From positions 1 to 64,000 of the forward strand of contig NZ_FRAP01000012.1 in NCBI RefSeq assembly GCF_900142365.1: a DNA stretch of 64,000 bases. Reading direction: 5' to 3'. The notes below the pieces were generated by a model. The model was not told the origin of the DNA, did not search any database, and saw only the letters and a list, made by a program, of their open reading frames with translations. Source of the stretch: Pseudonocardia thermophila. GTDB lineage: Bacteria; Actinomycetota; Actinomycetes; Mycobacteriales; Pseudonocardiaceae. The translations under genes were made by a program, and so were the position numbers. The stretch's first letter is position 1. Each line of letters opens with the position of its first letter. This document shows positions 41,362 to 49,325 of this stretch, piece by piece.

Positions 41362-42843
41362 TCACGGGCCCGCCGCGCTGCGCCACCAGTCGAGCAGGGC
41401 AGCGGGGGCGCCGCCGAAGGCCAGGCCGACGGTGCACCGGCCCTCCTCTGTCCACACGAGCGCGGCCCGGTCGTCCTCCTGCACGCAGCCCAGCACGCCC
41501 GCCGTCCCGTCCGGGCGGGTGTAGCGGGCCGAGCCGGAGAACCCGGCGGGTTCGGACCGGCAGTCCGCCGCGTCACCGGGGCCGGCACCGCGGTAAGCCG
41601 CGAACCGGCGGGGATCGGCGAAGCGGAACCAGAAGATCGCGCGGGCGCCCGGGGCGGGGCCGCACGCGATCGCGGCGATCCCGTCGGGATCCCCCACGTT
41701 GGCGACGACGAACTGCCGGTCGAGCCGGCTGCAGTCGATCCGCGAGGCGTCGGGGACGTCGGCGAGCAGCGCGGCCTCGGCTCGATCGGGGAACGGTGGA
41801 TCGGCGGCGGCGTTCGCGGCGCCCACGATCGCGGAGATCCACGGCCGCTCCATCAGGTGCCCCACCCGCCACCGCTCCAGCTCGGCCGCGTCCGGCCCGG
41901 TGGCGGTGCCGAGCAAGCGCAGCCCGTCGATCGTCCAGATCGTGGTGGGCGGCCCGGACCGGCGGTCGCACAGCACGCTGCCCAGGTACGTGCCGTGCAC
42001 CTCCCACGGCGTCTGCGCCCGCTGCGGCGGCGGGTCCGCGCCGCACGGGGTGTCCGCGACCGGGGCGAGCACCGCCACCCGCGACCGGTACGCCGCCCCC
42101 AGCGCACCCGCGTCGGCGTAGCGGCGGTAGCCGATCGTGGTCACGCCGGGCCCGTCCGGGGCGCAGTCGACGGCGGCCACCAGCCCGTCGGGCCCGCCCA
42201 GCTCGACGCCGGGGGCGGTGCGGCAGCCGGGCAGTCCGATCGTGGCGACGAGATCGGCCTGCGCCGCGGCCTCGGCCTCGTCCGCTCGCCGGTCCGGCAG
42301 CGCCACCATGCCCGCGACCAGCACCACCACGACCAGCAGTGCACCGGCCGCGACCCGCGGGAACCGGCGCAGTGGTTCCTCCTCTGCAGCGGGGATCGGG
42401 CGCCGCAGCCGGGCCAGTACAGCTTCGCAGGACGGCGGCCGCTGCGCGGGGTCGGCCCGGAGCGCCTTGTCCGCGACCGCGGGCACCTCGTCCGCCCGGG
42501 GCGGCTGCCCGGTGAGGCAGACGTGCAGCAGGGCACCGATCGCGTAGACGTCGGCAGCGGCCGTGGGATCGGCCCCGCGGCGCACCTCGGGCGCGACGAA
42601 CACCGGATCCGGCTCCGGCGAGCCACCCGGTTCGCGCACCCCGACCGTGCCCTCCGCGAGGTTCAGCAGGATGGCTCCCGGGCTCAGCCGGCCGTGGACG
42701 ACGCGCGCGGCGTGGGCGGCGTCGAGCGTCGCTGCGGCCTGGCCGAGGATCTCCGCCGCGGTGCCGACGTCGAGGGGCCCGTGGACCGCGAGGTAGCGCG
42801 CCAGGTCAGCGTCGTGCGTGCGGCGCGTCGTCGAGCGCTCCAT
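41362..42843 (-). CDS. Membrane pseudokinase with duplicated extracytoplasmic domain
   Basis: A 493-residue protein. Residues about 10-165 resemble the C-lobe of a Ser/Thr kinase, but the N-lobe (glycine loop and ATP lysine) is missing. The catalytic loop reads VVHGRLSPGAILLN, where active kinases have HRDLKPxNIL, so Asp, Lys and Asn are all lost. The DFG motif is absent, although an APE-like VAPEV and ADVYAIGALLHVCLTG remain. A transmembrane helix (about 178-198) follows. The extracytoplasmic part contains two tandem copies of a cysteine-containing domain, about 205-330 and 370-490. It is probably a scaffold or sensor rather than a phosphotransferase. Confidence 0.78.
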   Translation of the reverse strand: MERSTTRRTHDADLARYLAVHGPLDVGTAAEILGQAAATLDAAHAARVVHGRLSPGAILLNLAEGTVGVREPGGSPEPDPVFVAPEVRRGADPTAAADVYAIGALLHVCLTGQPPRADEVPAVADKALRADPAQRPPSCEAVLARLRRPIPAAEEEPLRRFPRVAAGALLVVVVLVAGMVALPDRRADEAEAAAQADLVATIGLPGCRTAPGVELGGPDGLVAAVDCAPDGPGVTTIGYRRYADAGALGAAYRSRVAVLAPVADTPCGADPPPQRAQTPWEVHGTYLGSVLCDRRSGPPTTIWTIDGLRLLGTATGPDAAELERWRVGHLMERPWISAIVGAANAAADPPFPDRAEAALLADVPDASRIDCSRLDRQFVVANVGDPDGIAAIACGPAPGARAIFWFRFADPRRFAAYRGAGPGDAADCRSEPAGFSGSARYTRPDGTAGVLGCVQEDDRAALVWTEEGRCTVGLAFGGAPAALLDWWRSAAGP

Positions 42844-42919
42844 GCGTGCCCTCCGGCCGGTCGTCCCCGGTCGCGCACGCTAGCCCGCCGCCCCGTCCCC
42901 GCGGGGTCGATTCGGGGAA

Positions 42920-44038
42920 CTACCCCCAGACGTCCTGCGCCACCTGCACGATCAGCTCCAGCTTGGCGCGCTGCTCGTCGAGGGTGAGCTCGTTGCCCTC
43001 CACCGTGGAGGAGAACCCGCACTGCGGGGAGAGGCACAGCTGGTCGAGCGGCAGGTACCGGGAGGCCTCGTCGATGCGGCGCTTGAGCTCGTCGGGGTCC
43101 TCCAGCTGCCCGGACTTCGTCGTGACCAGACCGAGCACGACCAGCTTGCCGGGTGGCACGAACCGCAGCGGCGCGAAGCCGCCGGAGCGTTCGTCGTCGA
43201 ACTCGCAGAAGAAGCCGTCGACGTCGAGCCCGCCGAAGACGGCCTCGGCCACGAAGTCGTAGCTGCCTTCGGCCGCCCACGACGAGCGGAAGTTGCCGCG
43301 GCACATGTGGGTGGTGACCCGCAGACCCTCCGGCCGGTTCGCCAGCGCGGCGTTGATGCCGGCGACGTAGCGCTCGTGCAGGTGGTCCGGATCGTCGCCG
43401 CGGGCGGCGACCTGGGCCCGGTGCGCGGGGTCGTTGAGGTAGGCGAGCGACGTGTCGTCGAGCTGCAGGTAGCGGCAGCCGTGGTCGTACAGGGCGGCGA
43501 TCTCGGCGGCGTAGGCGGCGGAGAGATCGGCGAAGAACTGCTCGGGATCCGGGTAGACGCTCCGGTCGAGCATCGAGGTGCCGCCGCGGAAGTGCACCAT
43601 GCTCGGCGACGGGATCGTCATCTTCGGCGTCGCCGTGGTGACGTGGGCAGCGAGGAAGTCGAAGTGGTCGGTGAAGATCGGCTCCTCCAGCCGCACGGGC
43701 GAGGTGACCGCGATCCCGGACGCCGTGAACGCGCCGGAACCGCGCCGGTTGCGCATCGGGACGGTGATCTGCTCGTCGGTGCGCACCACGCCGCCGAGCC
43801 GGTAGATGAAGTCCATGTGCCACGACGTGCGGCGGAACTCGCCGTCGGTGGCCGACTGCAGACCCACCGACTCCTGCATCGCGATGGCCTCGACGATCGC
43901 GGCGTCCTCGGCCGCCCGCAGCCCGTCGGCGTCCAGCTCACCGGCCGCGGCACGGGCCCGTGCCTCGATGAGGGCGGGCGGACGCAGGAGGCTGCCGACG
44001 TGGTCCGCCCGGAACGGAGGTTCGCTGCGCTGCGCCAT
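42920..44038 (-). CDS. MetE-like cobalamin-independent methionine synthase family protein
   Basis: A 372-residue protein equivalent to the C-terminal catalytic half of MetE. The zinc-binding residues appear in VTTHMCRGNF (His, Cys), the acidic residue in FCEFDDERSG, and the final cysteine in LCLSPQCGFSS. The N-terminal FRADHVGSLLRPP and the DGEFRRTSWHMDF segment are typical of the short archaeal/bacterial family. Members may be methionine synthases using unusual methyl donors or other methyl-transfer enzymes. The ATG at 44036-44038 is divergent from the F420-type oxidoreductase, 64 bp away. Confidence 0.87.
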   Translation of the reverse strand: MAQRSEPPFRADHVGSLLRPPALIEARARAAAGELDADGLRAAEDAAIVEAIAMQESVGLQSATDGEFRRTSWHMDFIYRLGGVVRTDEQITVPMRNRRGSGAFTASGIAVTSPVRLEEPIFTDHFDFLAAHVTTATPKMTIPSPSMVHFRGGTSMLDRSVYPDPEQFFADLSAAYAAEIAALYDHGCRYLQLDDTSLAYLNDPAHRAQVAARGDDPDHLHERYVAGINAALANRPEGLRVTTHMCRGNFRSSWAAEGSYDFVAEAVFGGLDVDGFFCEFDDERSGGFAPLRFVPPGKLVVLGLVTTKSGQLEDPDELKRRIDEASRYLPLDQLCLSPQCGFSSTVEGNELTLDEQRAKLELIVQVAQDVWG

Positions 44039-44102
44039 GCCGGCACCGTACTGCGCGGACGCCGCCTTCGTCCCGGTCCGCGGACATGACAGGGTGGCGA
44101 CC

Positions 44103-44939
44103 GTGGAACACGGCGTCGTCACCTTCCTCACCGACTACGGGATCTCCGCCGTCGAGTTGGCCAGGGCCACCGAGGAACGCGGGTTCGGTTCGCTCTTCCT
44201 CACCGAGCACACCCACATCCCGGCCGCGCGGGAGACCCCGTGGCCGGGCGGGGCCGAGCTGCCGAAGAGGTACGCGCACACCTTCGACCCGTTCGTCGCG
44301 CTCGCGGCGATGGCGGCGGTGACCGAACGGATCGCGCTGGGCACGGCCGTGTCGCTGGTGTGCCAGCACGACCCGATCGTCTTGGCCAAGCAGGTGGCGA
44401 GCCTCGACCGGATCAGCGGGGGCCGGTTCGAGCTGGGTGTCGGGATGGGCTGGAACCGGGAGGAGATGGCCAACCACGGCGTCGATCCGCGGACCCGGGC
44501 CCGCCGGATGCGGGAGCACGTGCTGGCGATGCAGGCCATCTGGGCCCAGGAGGAGGCGAGCTTCGACGGCGAGTTCGTGAAGTTCGACCGGATCTGGTCG
44601 TGGCCGAAGCCGCTGCGCCGGCCGCCGATCCTGATCGGGGGCGGCGGGCCGGGCGTGGTCGATCGCGTCGTGGAGTTCGGGGACGGCTGGATCCCGCTGC
44701 GGGTGCGGCGCACCGAGCTGGACGCGCTGCGCGAGCGGATCAGCGAGATGCGCGGCAAGGCCGCCGAGGCGGGACGCGGACCGGTGACGGTCACCGTGTA
44801 CGGGGCGGCGGCGACACCGGAGGCGCTGGAGTCGTACGCGGCGGCGGGCGTGGATCGGGTGCTGTTCGAGCTGCCCGACGAACCGGCGGACGGTGTGCTG
44901 CGCCGCCTCGACGAGCTGGCCGCGCTGTCGAACGGCTAA
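44103..44939 (+). CDS. LLM-class F420-dependent oxidoreductase
   Basis: A 278-residue luciferase-like TIM-barrel enzyme. The N-terminus LTDYGISAVELARATEERG, the LTEHTHIP segment and LGVGMGWNREEMANHG are typical of the actinobacterial F420-dependent subfamily. It probably uses cofactor F420 rather than FMN, but no specific residue proves this. The GTG start is at 44103. The stop overlaps the convergent IclR gene stop by two bases. Confidence 0.9.
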   Translation: MEHGVVTFLTDYGISAVELARATEERGFGSLFLTEHTHIPAARETPWPGGAELPKRYAHTFDPFVALAAMAAVTERIALGTAVSLVCQHDPIVLAKQVASLDRISGGRFELGVGMGWNREEMANHGVDPRTRARRMREHVLAMQAIWAQEEASFDGEFVKFDRIWSWPKPLRRPPILIGGGGPGVVDRVVEFGDGWIPLRVRRTELDALRERISEMRGKAAEAGRGPVTVTVYGAAATPEALESYAAAGVDRVLFELPDEPADGVLRRLDELAALSNG

Positions 44940-45700
44940 CGGCGGTCGGCGGTGTGCGCGGCGGGGCGTTCACCGGCGCGGTCGGCCGCGGCCCGCACGT
45001 GCCGTTCCAGTTCCCAGCGGCGGGCGCCGAACTCGGTGCGGCTGACCGAGACGCCGAGCGCGCCGGTCACCTCGCCGTCGGGCCCGTGCAGGGGTGCGGC
45101 GACCCCGGCGACGCCGGGGGCGAGCTCCTCGACCTCCACGGCGACGCCCTCGAGCCGGACCCGCATGAGATCGCGATCGAGCGCGCGCCGGTCGGGCGCG
45201 GTGTGCGGGGCGAGCCGGACCATGCCGGCCGGACCGAGCAGCTCCCCCACCCGGGCCGGCCGGACGGACGCGAGCAGCACCTTGCCGGCGGCGGCCGCGT
45301 GCGGGGCGACGGGTTCGCCGACGCGGACGTCGGGTGGGAGGGGGTGCTCGGCGCAGGCGTCGGCGTGGGCGACGACGACGTCGCGGTCGCGGAACACGGC
45401 CAGGTAGGCCGCGGCGGCCGCCTGGACGTGCAGGTCGTGCATCGCGGCGACGACAGCGGCCGGGGGGCGGAGCGCGTCGACGAGGCTGCGCTGCAGCTCG
45501 GCGATGCGGTAGCCGATGCCGTACCCGCGGACGTCGTCGAGCCGGACCAGGTAGCCCTCCTCGACGAGGACGGCCAACGCGCGGTAAACCGTAGGCAGGG
45601 GACATCCCAGCCGGCGGGCGATGGCCTTGGCGGTGACGCCGTCACCTGCGGTGCCGACCACCTCGAGCACCCGCAGCGCCCTCCGCATCGACGTCGCCAT
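44936..45700 (-). CDS. IclR-family transcriptional regulator
   Basis: A 254-residue regulator. The N-terminal winged helix-turn-helix (about 5-65) shows VTAKAIARRLGCPLPTVYRALAVLVEEGYL. The C-terminal effector domain (about 80-250) has AAAGKVLLASV and GVAGVAAPLHGPDGEVTGALGVS, both typical of IclR. The ATG is at 45698-45700, divergent from the DUF2630 gene. Likely targets are nearby catabolic genes or its own promoter. No clear operator was found in the 45-bp gap. Confidence 0.9.
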   Translation of the reverse strand: MATSMRRALRVLEVVGTAGDGVTAKAIARRLGCPLPTVYRALAVLVEEGYLVRLDDVRGYGIGYRIAELQRSLVDALRPPAAVVAAMHDLHVQAAAAAYLAVFRDRDVVVAHADACAEHPLPPDVRVGEPVAPHAAAAGKVLLASVRPARVGELLGPAGMVRLAPHTAPDRRALDRDLMRVRLEGVAVEVEELAPGVAGVAAPLHGPDGEVTGALGVSVSRTEFGARRWELERHVRAAADRAGERPAAHTADRR

Positions 45701-45745
45701 TTCGTCAGTGTTGGGTAGATCGGAGTGGCGGGCAAGGGAGCAGAC

Positions 45746-45988
45746 ATGGACGAGCAGGAGATCCACCGCAGGATCGGCGAGCTGGTGGCCGAGGAGCACC
45801 GCCTGGAACGGGCGCACGTCGGCCAGGAGCTGTCGGAGGATGAGCAGCAGCGGCTGCGGGACCTGAGCGTGCAGCTGGACCAGTGCTGGGACCTGCTGCG
45901 GCAGCGGGACGCCCGCCGCCGGGCCGGCCTGGACCCGGACGACGCGCAGGTGCGGCCGGCGAACGTCGTGGAGGGGTACCGCCAGTAG
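45746..45988 (+). CDS. DUF2630 small helical protein
   Basis: An 80-residue charged protein with a two-helix pattern (EQEIHRRIGELVAEEHRLE and RLRDLSVQLDQCWDLLRQRD), matching DUF2630. The ATG at 45746-45748 has AAGGGAG upstream. Its stop overlaps the following GTG by one base. The function is unknown. A coiled-coil or hairpin dimer is likely. Confidence 0.88.
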   Translation: MDEQEIHRRIGELVAEEHRLERAHVGQELSEDEQQRLRDLSVQLDQCWDLLRQRDARRRAGLDPDDAQVRPANVVEGYRQ

Positions 45989-46608
45989 TGCCGAGGGTCC
46001 AGCCGACGACGCCGGACGGGCTGGCCGACGCGGTGGTGGAGCGGGTGCTGGCCCACCCTGGCCGGACCCGGGTGCTGCTGGACGGGCCGCCACCGACCGG
46101 TCCCGAGGAGCTGGCCGCCCGGGTGGCCGAGCGCCTGCGGGTGGCCGGCCGGGCGGCGCTGGTGGTGTCGGCGCAGGACTTCCTGCGTCCGGCGTCGGTG
46201 CGGCTGGAGCGCGGCCGCACGGATCCGGACTCGTTCCTCGACGGCTGGCTCGACGTGGGCGCGCTGTGCCGCGAGCTGCTGAGGCCCGCCGCGCCGGAGG
46301 GTTCGGGCCGGGTGCTGCCCCGCCTGTGGAACCCGGCGACCGACCGCTCCTACCGCGCGGACTACGAGGCGCTGCCCGCCTCGGGCGTCGTGCTGCTCGC
46401 CGGCGCGCTGCTGCTCGGCCGCGGCCTGCCCGCCGACGTCAGCGTGCACCTGCACATGGGCGCAACCGCGCTCGAACGACGGCTTCCGCCGGACGAGCAC
46501 TGGACCCTCGCTGCGCACGCGCGCTACGAGGCGGAACGGCACCCGGACGAGACGGCGGACGTCGTCGCCCTCTCCGACCACCCCGCGCGCCCCGCCCTCC
46601 GCGCCTGA
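45988..46608 (+). CDS. Uridine-kinase-like protein with degenerate P-loop
   Basis: A 206-residue protein of the actinobacterial uridine-kinase-like family. The region RVLLDGPPPTGPEELAARV occupies the Walker A position but lacks the Gly-Lys-Ser/Thr of an active P-loop. Later segments (VVSAQDFLRPASVRLERG, DPDSFLDGWLD, RSYRADYEALP) are conserved with kinase relatives. It may still bind a nucleotide, or it may have lost catalysis. The GTG start at 45988 overlaps the DUF2630 stop by one base, so translation is probably coupled. A dispersed hairpin repeat follows 8 bp after the stop. Confidence 0.8.
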   Translation: MPRVQPTTPDGLADAVVERVLAHPGRTRVLLDGPPPTGPEELAARVAERLRVAGRAALVVSAQDFLRPASVRLERGRTDPDSFLDGWLDVGALCRELLRPAAPEGSGRVLPRLWNPATDRSYRADYEALPASGVVLLAGALLLGRGLPADVSVHLHMGATALERRLPPDEHWTLAAHARYEAERHPDETADVVALSDHPARPALRA

Positions 46609-46616
46609 GGTGCACT

Positions 46617-46680
46617 GCGTCGAGAACGAAGTTGTGGTGATCAGCAGGGCTTGTTGATCACCACAGGTTCGTTCTCGACG
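46617..46680. repeat. Dispersed hairpin repeat, copy 2
   Basis: This copy matches the element at 1929-1993 at 56 of 63 positions, and the 25-bp right arm (GATCACCACAGG then TTCGTTCTCGACG) is identical. Its arms pair imperfectly around a central AGCAGGGCTTGTT-like loop. It lies directly after the stop of the uridine-kinase-like gene and may end that transcript. Confidence 0.75.
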
Positions 46681-47173
46681 TGGCCCGCCGGCCTCCGCAC
46701 ACACAAGTAAAGAGGAGTGATGAGCAGAGGCGCGCCGTCGAGGACCACCCGATCCGGTGGATCGCTCCCGCCGGCACGCCGCCGACGGTCACGCAGCTCG
46801 ACCCCTCACCGCACGAAGAGGTGGATGACGAGGCACCGGTCACGACCGCCCGGCGCACGGATCGCGACGCCCGCAGCCCGCTCGCGGACCTCAGCGGCCG
46901 AAGCAGGCGACTCGCCGGCTCAGGCGCAGGACTCGCCGGGGGAACGCGAGACGCCCGAGCCCGGCCTCCGCACTCCTGCACCGCGATCAGCAGTCGCCTG
47001 ACGAGACCACCGGAAGCCGACCACCCGGCTCGCGCCGAAGGCGCGGCGATCCAACCCAGCTCGCGGCCGTCGGCGAGGTGCGGGGGGAGGCGCGCAGCCG
47101 CCCTCGGAGAACGACGCGGGGCTGCGAGCACCGGGGGGGAGAGGAGAGATCGTCGACTCAAGAGGCCGCGAGC
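46681..47173. other. Long intergenic region without a supported gene, containing weak 21-bp motif units
   Basis: About 490 bp lie between the hairpin repeat and the tRNA terminator. An open frame spans it from 46680, but the only in-frame start lies inside the hairpin repeat and the frame runs into the tRNA, so I do not call it. Part of it (about 46720-46880) has coding-like composition and could be a decayed gene. Two copies of the GACTCGCC core start at 46908 and 46929, 21 bp apart, with weaker copies near 46886 and 46949. Confidence 0.55.
46886..46957. repeat. Second 21-bp-spaced GACTCGCC array
   Basis: CGACTCGCC starts at 46908 and GGACTCGCC at 46929, exactly 21 bp apart. Degenerate units are visible near 46886 and 46949 at the same phase. 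The motif and spacing match the larger array at 11245-11400. It lies in the convergent gap between the uridine-kinase-like gene and the leftward tRNA. Confidence 0.65.
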
Positions 47174-47202
47174 CGTCTCCTGCGCCTTCGTCGCAGGAGA
47201 CG
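47174..47202. terminator. Terminator-like hairpin downstream of tRNA-Leu
   Basis: CGTCTCCTGCG, loop CCTTCGT, CGCAGGAGACG forms a perfect 11-bp stem. It starts 13 bases past the 3' end of the leftward tRNA gene, which is the expected place for its terminator. There is no T-tract. Confidence 0.65.
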
Positions 47203-47215
47203 ATGCAACACTGTG

Positions 47216-47298
47216 TGGGCGAGGAGGGAGTTGAACCCTCACGTCCTCACGGACACACGGACCTGAACCGTGCGCGTCTGCCATTCCGCCACTCGCCC
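47216..47298 (-). tRNA. tRNA-Leu (anticodon CAG)
   Basis: The leftward sequence folds as a class II tRNA of 83 nt. The acceptor stem is GGGCGAG with CTCGCCC, the anticodon stem is CACGG with CCGTG around loop TTCAGGT, a long variable arm (TGTCCGTGAGGACGT) follows, and the T arm is GAGGG-TTCAACT-CCCTC. The anticodon CAG lies at 47263-47265. CCA is not encoded. Mycobacteria also keep a leucine tRNA next to fhaA. Confidence 0.95.
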
Positions 47299-47443
47299 TG
47301 GCGACGAAGAGAAACCTAGCACGCCCCCACAGGGGGTCCGCCACCGGGTTACCCCCTCACCCCATGGCGCCTCCACGGGTCGGGCTAGCACAGATACGAT
47401 CGGTGTCGTCAGCAACACGCCGTTGAGATCGGAGGAAGATCGG

Positions 47444-48724
47444 TTGGGCCGTGTCGGAAGGTTCGAACGCCGTCTTCAGGGGATGGTGGGCGATGCCTTC
47501 GCGCGGGTCTTCGGTGGGAGCGTCGTTCCTCAGGAAGTCGCTCAAGCGTTGCTCAGGGAGGCTGAGGACAACATCGAAGAGCTCGCAGGGGGGCGGCAAC
47601 TCGCCCCCAACCGCTACACGGTGCTGCTCAGCCCGTCGGATTTCGATCGCATGGCTGGTGACCGGGCGCAGATCGTCGACTCGCTCTCGTCGTACGTCAC
47701 CGAACAACTCGCCGACCAGGGATGGGACACCTACGGTGAGGTCGTAGTCTTTCTGGAGCGCTCCGATGCGCTGCACACGGGACAGTTCCGCACCCGCTCG
47801 GTCGTGGATCCCGACGCCTCCCGTCGGGGTCTGGTCCAAGCACGCGACGCAGGAGAAGCACCGATGAGTCAGCAACCGGGCCACCCCGAGGAGAACGGGC
47901 AGTACGGGTACGACCGTGGAGCCCCCGGCGCACAGGGCCAGCAGACCTACGCACCGCCCGCCTACGACCAGCGCCAGGGCGGTGGATACGACCAGCCGGG
48001 CTACGGCCAGCAGGGCGGATACGGACAGCCGGGCGGCTACGGCCAGCCGGCCTATGACCAGAGCGGCTACGGGCAGCAGCCCGGCTACGGCGGCCAGCCC
48101 GGCTACGACCAGGGCGGCTACGGCCAGCAGCCCGGCTACGGCGGCCAGCAGGGTTACGGCGGCCAGCCCGGCTACGACCAGGGCGGCTACGGGCAGCAGC
48201 CCGGCTACGGCGGCCAGCAGGGTTACGGCGGCCAGCCCGGCTACGACCAGGGCGGCTACGGGCAGCAGCCCGGCTACGGCGGCCAGCCCGGCTACGACCA
48301 GGGCTACGGCCAGCAGGGTTACGGCCCGCAGGGCTACGACCAGGGCGGCTACGGCCAGCAGCCCGGCTACGGCGGCCAGCCCGGCTACGACCAGGGCTAC
48401 GGTCAGCAGCCCGGCTACGGTGGCTACCAGCAGCAGACCGTGACGGCGACGCTGTCGCTGGACGACGGCTCGGGTCGCACCTACGAGTTGACCCAGGGCA
48501 CGCACATCATCGGGCGCGGGCAGGACTCCTCGTTCCGCCTGCCCGACACCGGAGTGTCGCGCCGGCACCTGGAGATCACCTGGGACGGCCACTCCGCGAC
48601 GCTGTCGGACCTGGGCTCCACGAACGGCACCACGGTCAACGGCAACCCGGTGCAGACGTGGCAGCTCAGCGACGGTGATGTGATCAGGGTCGGACACTCG
48701 AGCCTCGTCTTCCGCACGCGCTGA
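47444..48724 (+). CDS. fhaA: FhaA: DUF3662 and FHA phosphothreonine-binding protein with YGQ repeats
   Basis: A 426-residue cytoplasmic adaptor. The N-terminal DUF3662 domain (about 1-125) has [20 protein letters not shown], as in mycobacterial FhaA. A central region (about 165-325) is a Gly/Tyr/Gln/Pro repeat of [16 protein letters not shown] units. The C-terminal FHA domain (about 330-425) has [22 protein letters not shown] and [12 protein letters not shown], which bind phosphothreonine on PknB-phosphorylated partners such as the MviN/MurJ-type flippase. The TTG at 47444 is chosen because GGAGGAA precedes it and the protein then starts [13 protein letters not shown], like known FhaA proteins. 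It is the first gene of the kinase/cell-wall operon. Confidence 0.93.
   Translation: MGRVGRFERRLQGMVGDAFARVFGGSVVPQEVAQALLREAEDNIEELAGGRQLAPNRYTVLLSPSDFDRMAGDRAQIVDSLSSYVTEQLADQGWDTYGEVVVFLERSDALHTGQFRTRSVVDPDASRRGLVQARDAGEAPMSQQPGHPEENGQYGYDRGAPGAQGQQTYAPPAYDQRQGGGYDQPGYGQQGGYGQPGGYGQPAYDQSGYGQQPGYGGQPGYDQGGYGQQPGYGGQQGYGGQPGYDQGGYGQQPGYGGQQGYGGQPGYDQGGYGQQPGYGGQPGYDQGYGQQGYGPQGYDQGGYGQQPGYGGQPGYDQGYGQQPGYGGYQQQTVTATLSLDDGSGRTYELTQGTHIIGRGQDSSFRLPDTGVSRRHLEITWDGHSATLSDLGSTNGTTVNGNPVQTWQLSDGDVIRVGHSSLVFRTR
47986..48432. repeat. Tandem Gly-Tyr-Gln-Pro coding repeats in fhaA
   Basis: The segment encodes repeated [14 protein letters not shown] units. Two consecutive 69-bp units at 48112-48180 and 48181-48249 differ at one base. 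The repeat is in frame, so contraction or expansion would alter only the length of the low-complexity linker between the DUF3662 and FHA domains. Confidence 0.9.
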
Positions 48725-48826
48725 CGCCGCCCGCCGTTCCGGCGCTCCCCGCGCGGGGGCGCCGGGCGCGACGTGTCGGCGACGAGCGGAAGCGGGGCGC
48801 CGAACAGGAGAAGGAGAGCGCCGCGC

Positions 48827-49282
48827 GTGCCGGAGCTGGTGCTGCAGCTGACCAGGGCGGGTTTCCTGGCCCTGCTCTGGCTGTTCGTGCTGGCTGCTCT
48901 GCGGGTGGTGCGCTCCGACCTGTACGCGGCGTCCGGCTTGCGGGCGATGGTCCCCGGGGGACGTCGCCCGGCCCGTGCCGGACGGGGGCGCAGGCCCCGG
49001 CAGCTGCTGGTGACCCAGGGTGCACTGGCGGGGACGCGCATCACGTTGGACTCGCGGCCGATCCTGATCGGCCGCGCCGACGACTCGACCCTCGTCCTCG
49101 ACGACGACTACGCGTCGACCCGGCATGCCCGCATCTCGCTGCAGGGCGACGACTGGTACGTGGAGGATCTCGGGTCGACCAACGGCACGTACCTCGACCG
49201 GGCTAAGGTCACCGGGCCCACCCGTGTTCCCCTGGGAGTCCCTATCCGCATCGGCAAGACGGTGATCGAGCTCCGATCGTGA
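48827..49282 (+). CDS. fhaB: FhaB/FipA: membrane-anchored FHA-domain protein
   Basis: A 151-residue protein. A hydrophobic N-terminal helix (about 10-30, LALLWLFVLAALRVVRSDLY) is followed by a basic linker and an FHA domain (about 62-150). The FHA domain carries ILIGRADDSTLVLDDDYASTRHARI and LGSTNGTYLDRAKV. In mycobacteria FhaB (FipA) links FtsZ and FtsQ under PknA/PknB control. The GTG is at 48827-48829, with AAGGAG upstream. It lies between fhaA and pstP. Confidence 0.94.
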   Translation: MPELVLQLTRAGFLALLWLFVLAALRVVRSDLYAASGLRAMVPGGRRPARAGRGRRPRQLLVTQGALAGTRITLDSRPILIGRADDSTLVLDDDYASTRHARISLQGDDWYVEDLGSTNGTYLDRAKVTGPTRVPLGVPIRIGKTVIELRS

Positions 49283-49325
49283 GTCTCCCTCCGCCAGCCC
49301 CTGACCGAACGCGCGGAGTCACACG

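Noticed and set aside
44936..45745. IclR operator in the 45-bp divergent gap
   Set aside because: No inverted repeat of the right size is visible; the gap was read on both strands.
46680..47234. Rightward open frame before the tRNA
   Set aside because: Its only usable start is inside the dispersed hairpin repeat and it runs into the tRNA-Leu. The first part has coding-like composition, so a decayed gene is possible, but there is not enough to call it.
47986..48432. Regular repeats that could suggest a CRISPR array or VNTR outside genes
   Set aside because: The repeats are in frame within fhaA and encode Gly-Tyr-Gln-Pro units; there are no unique spacers.
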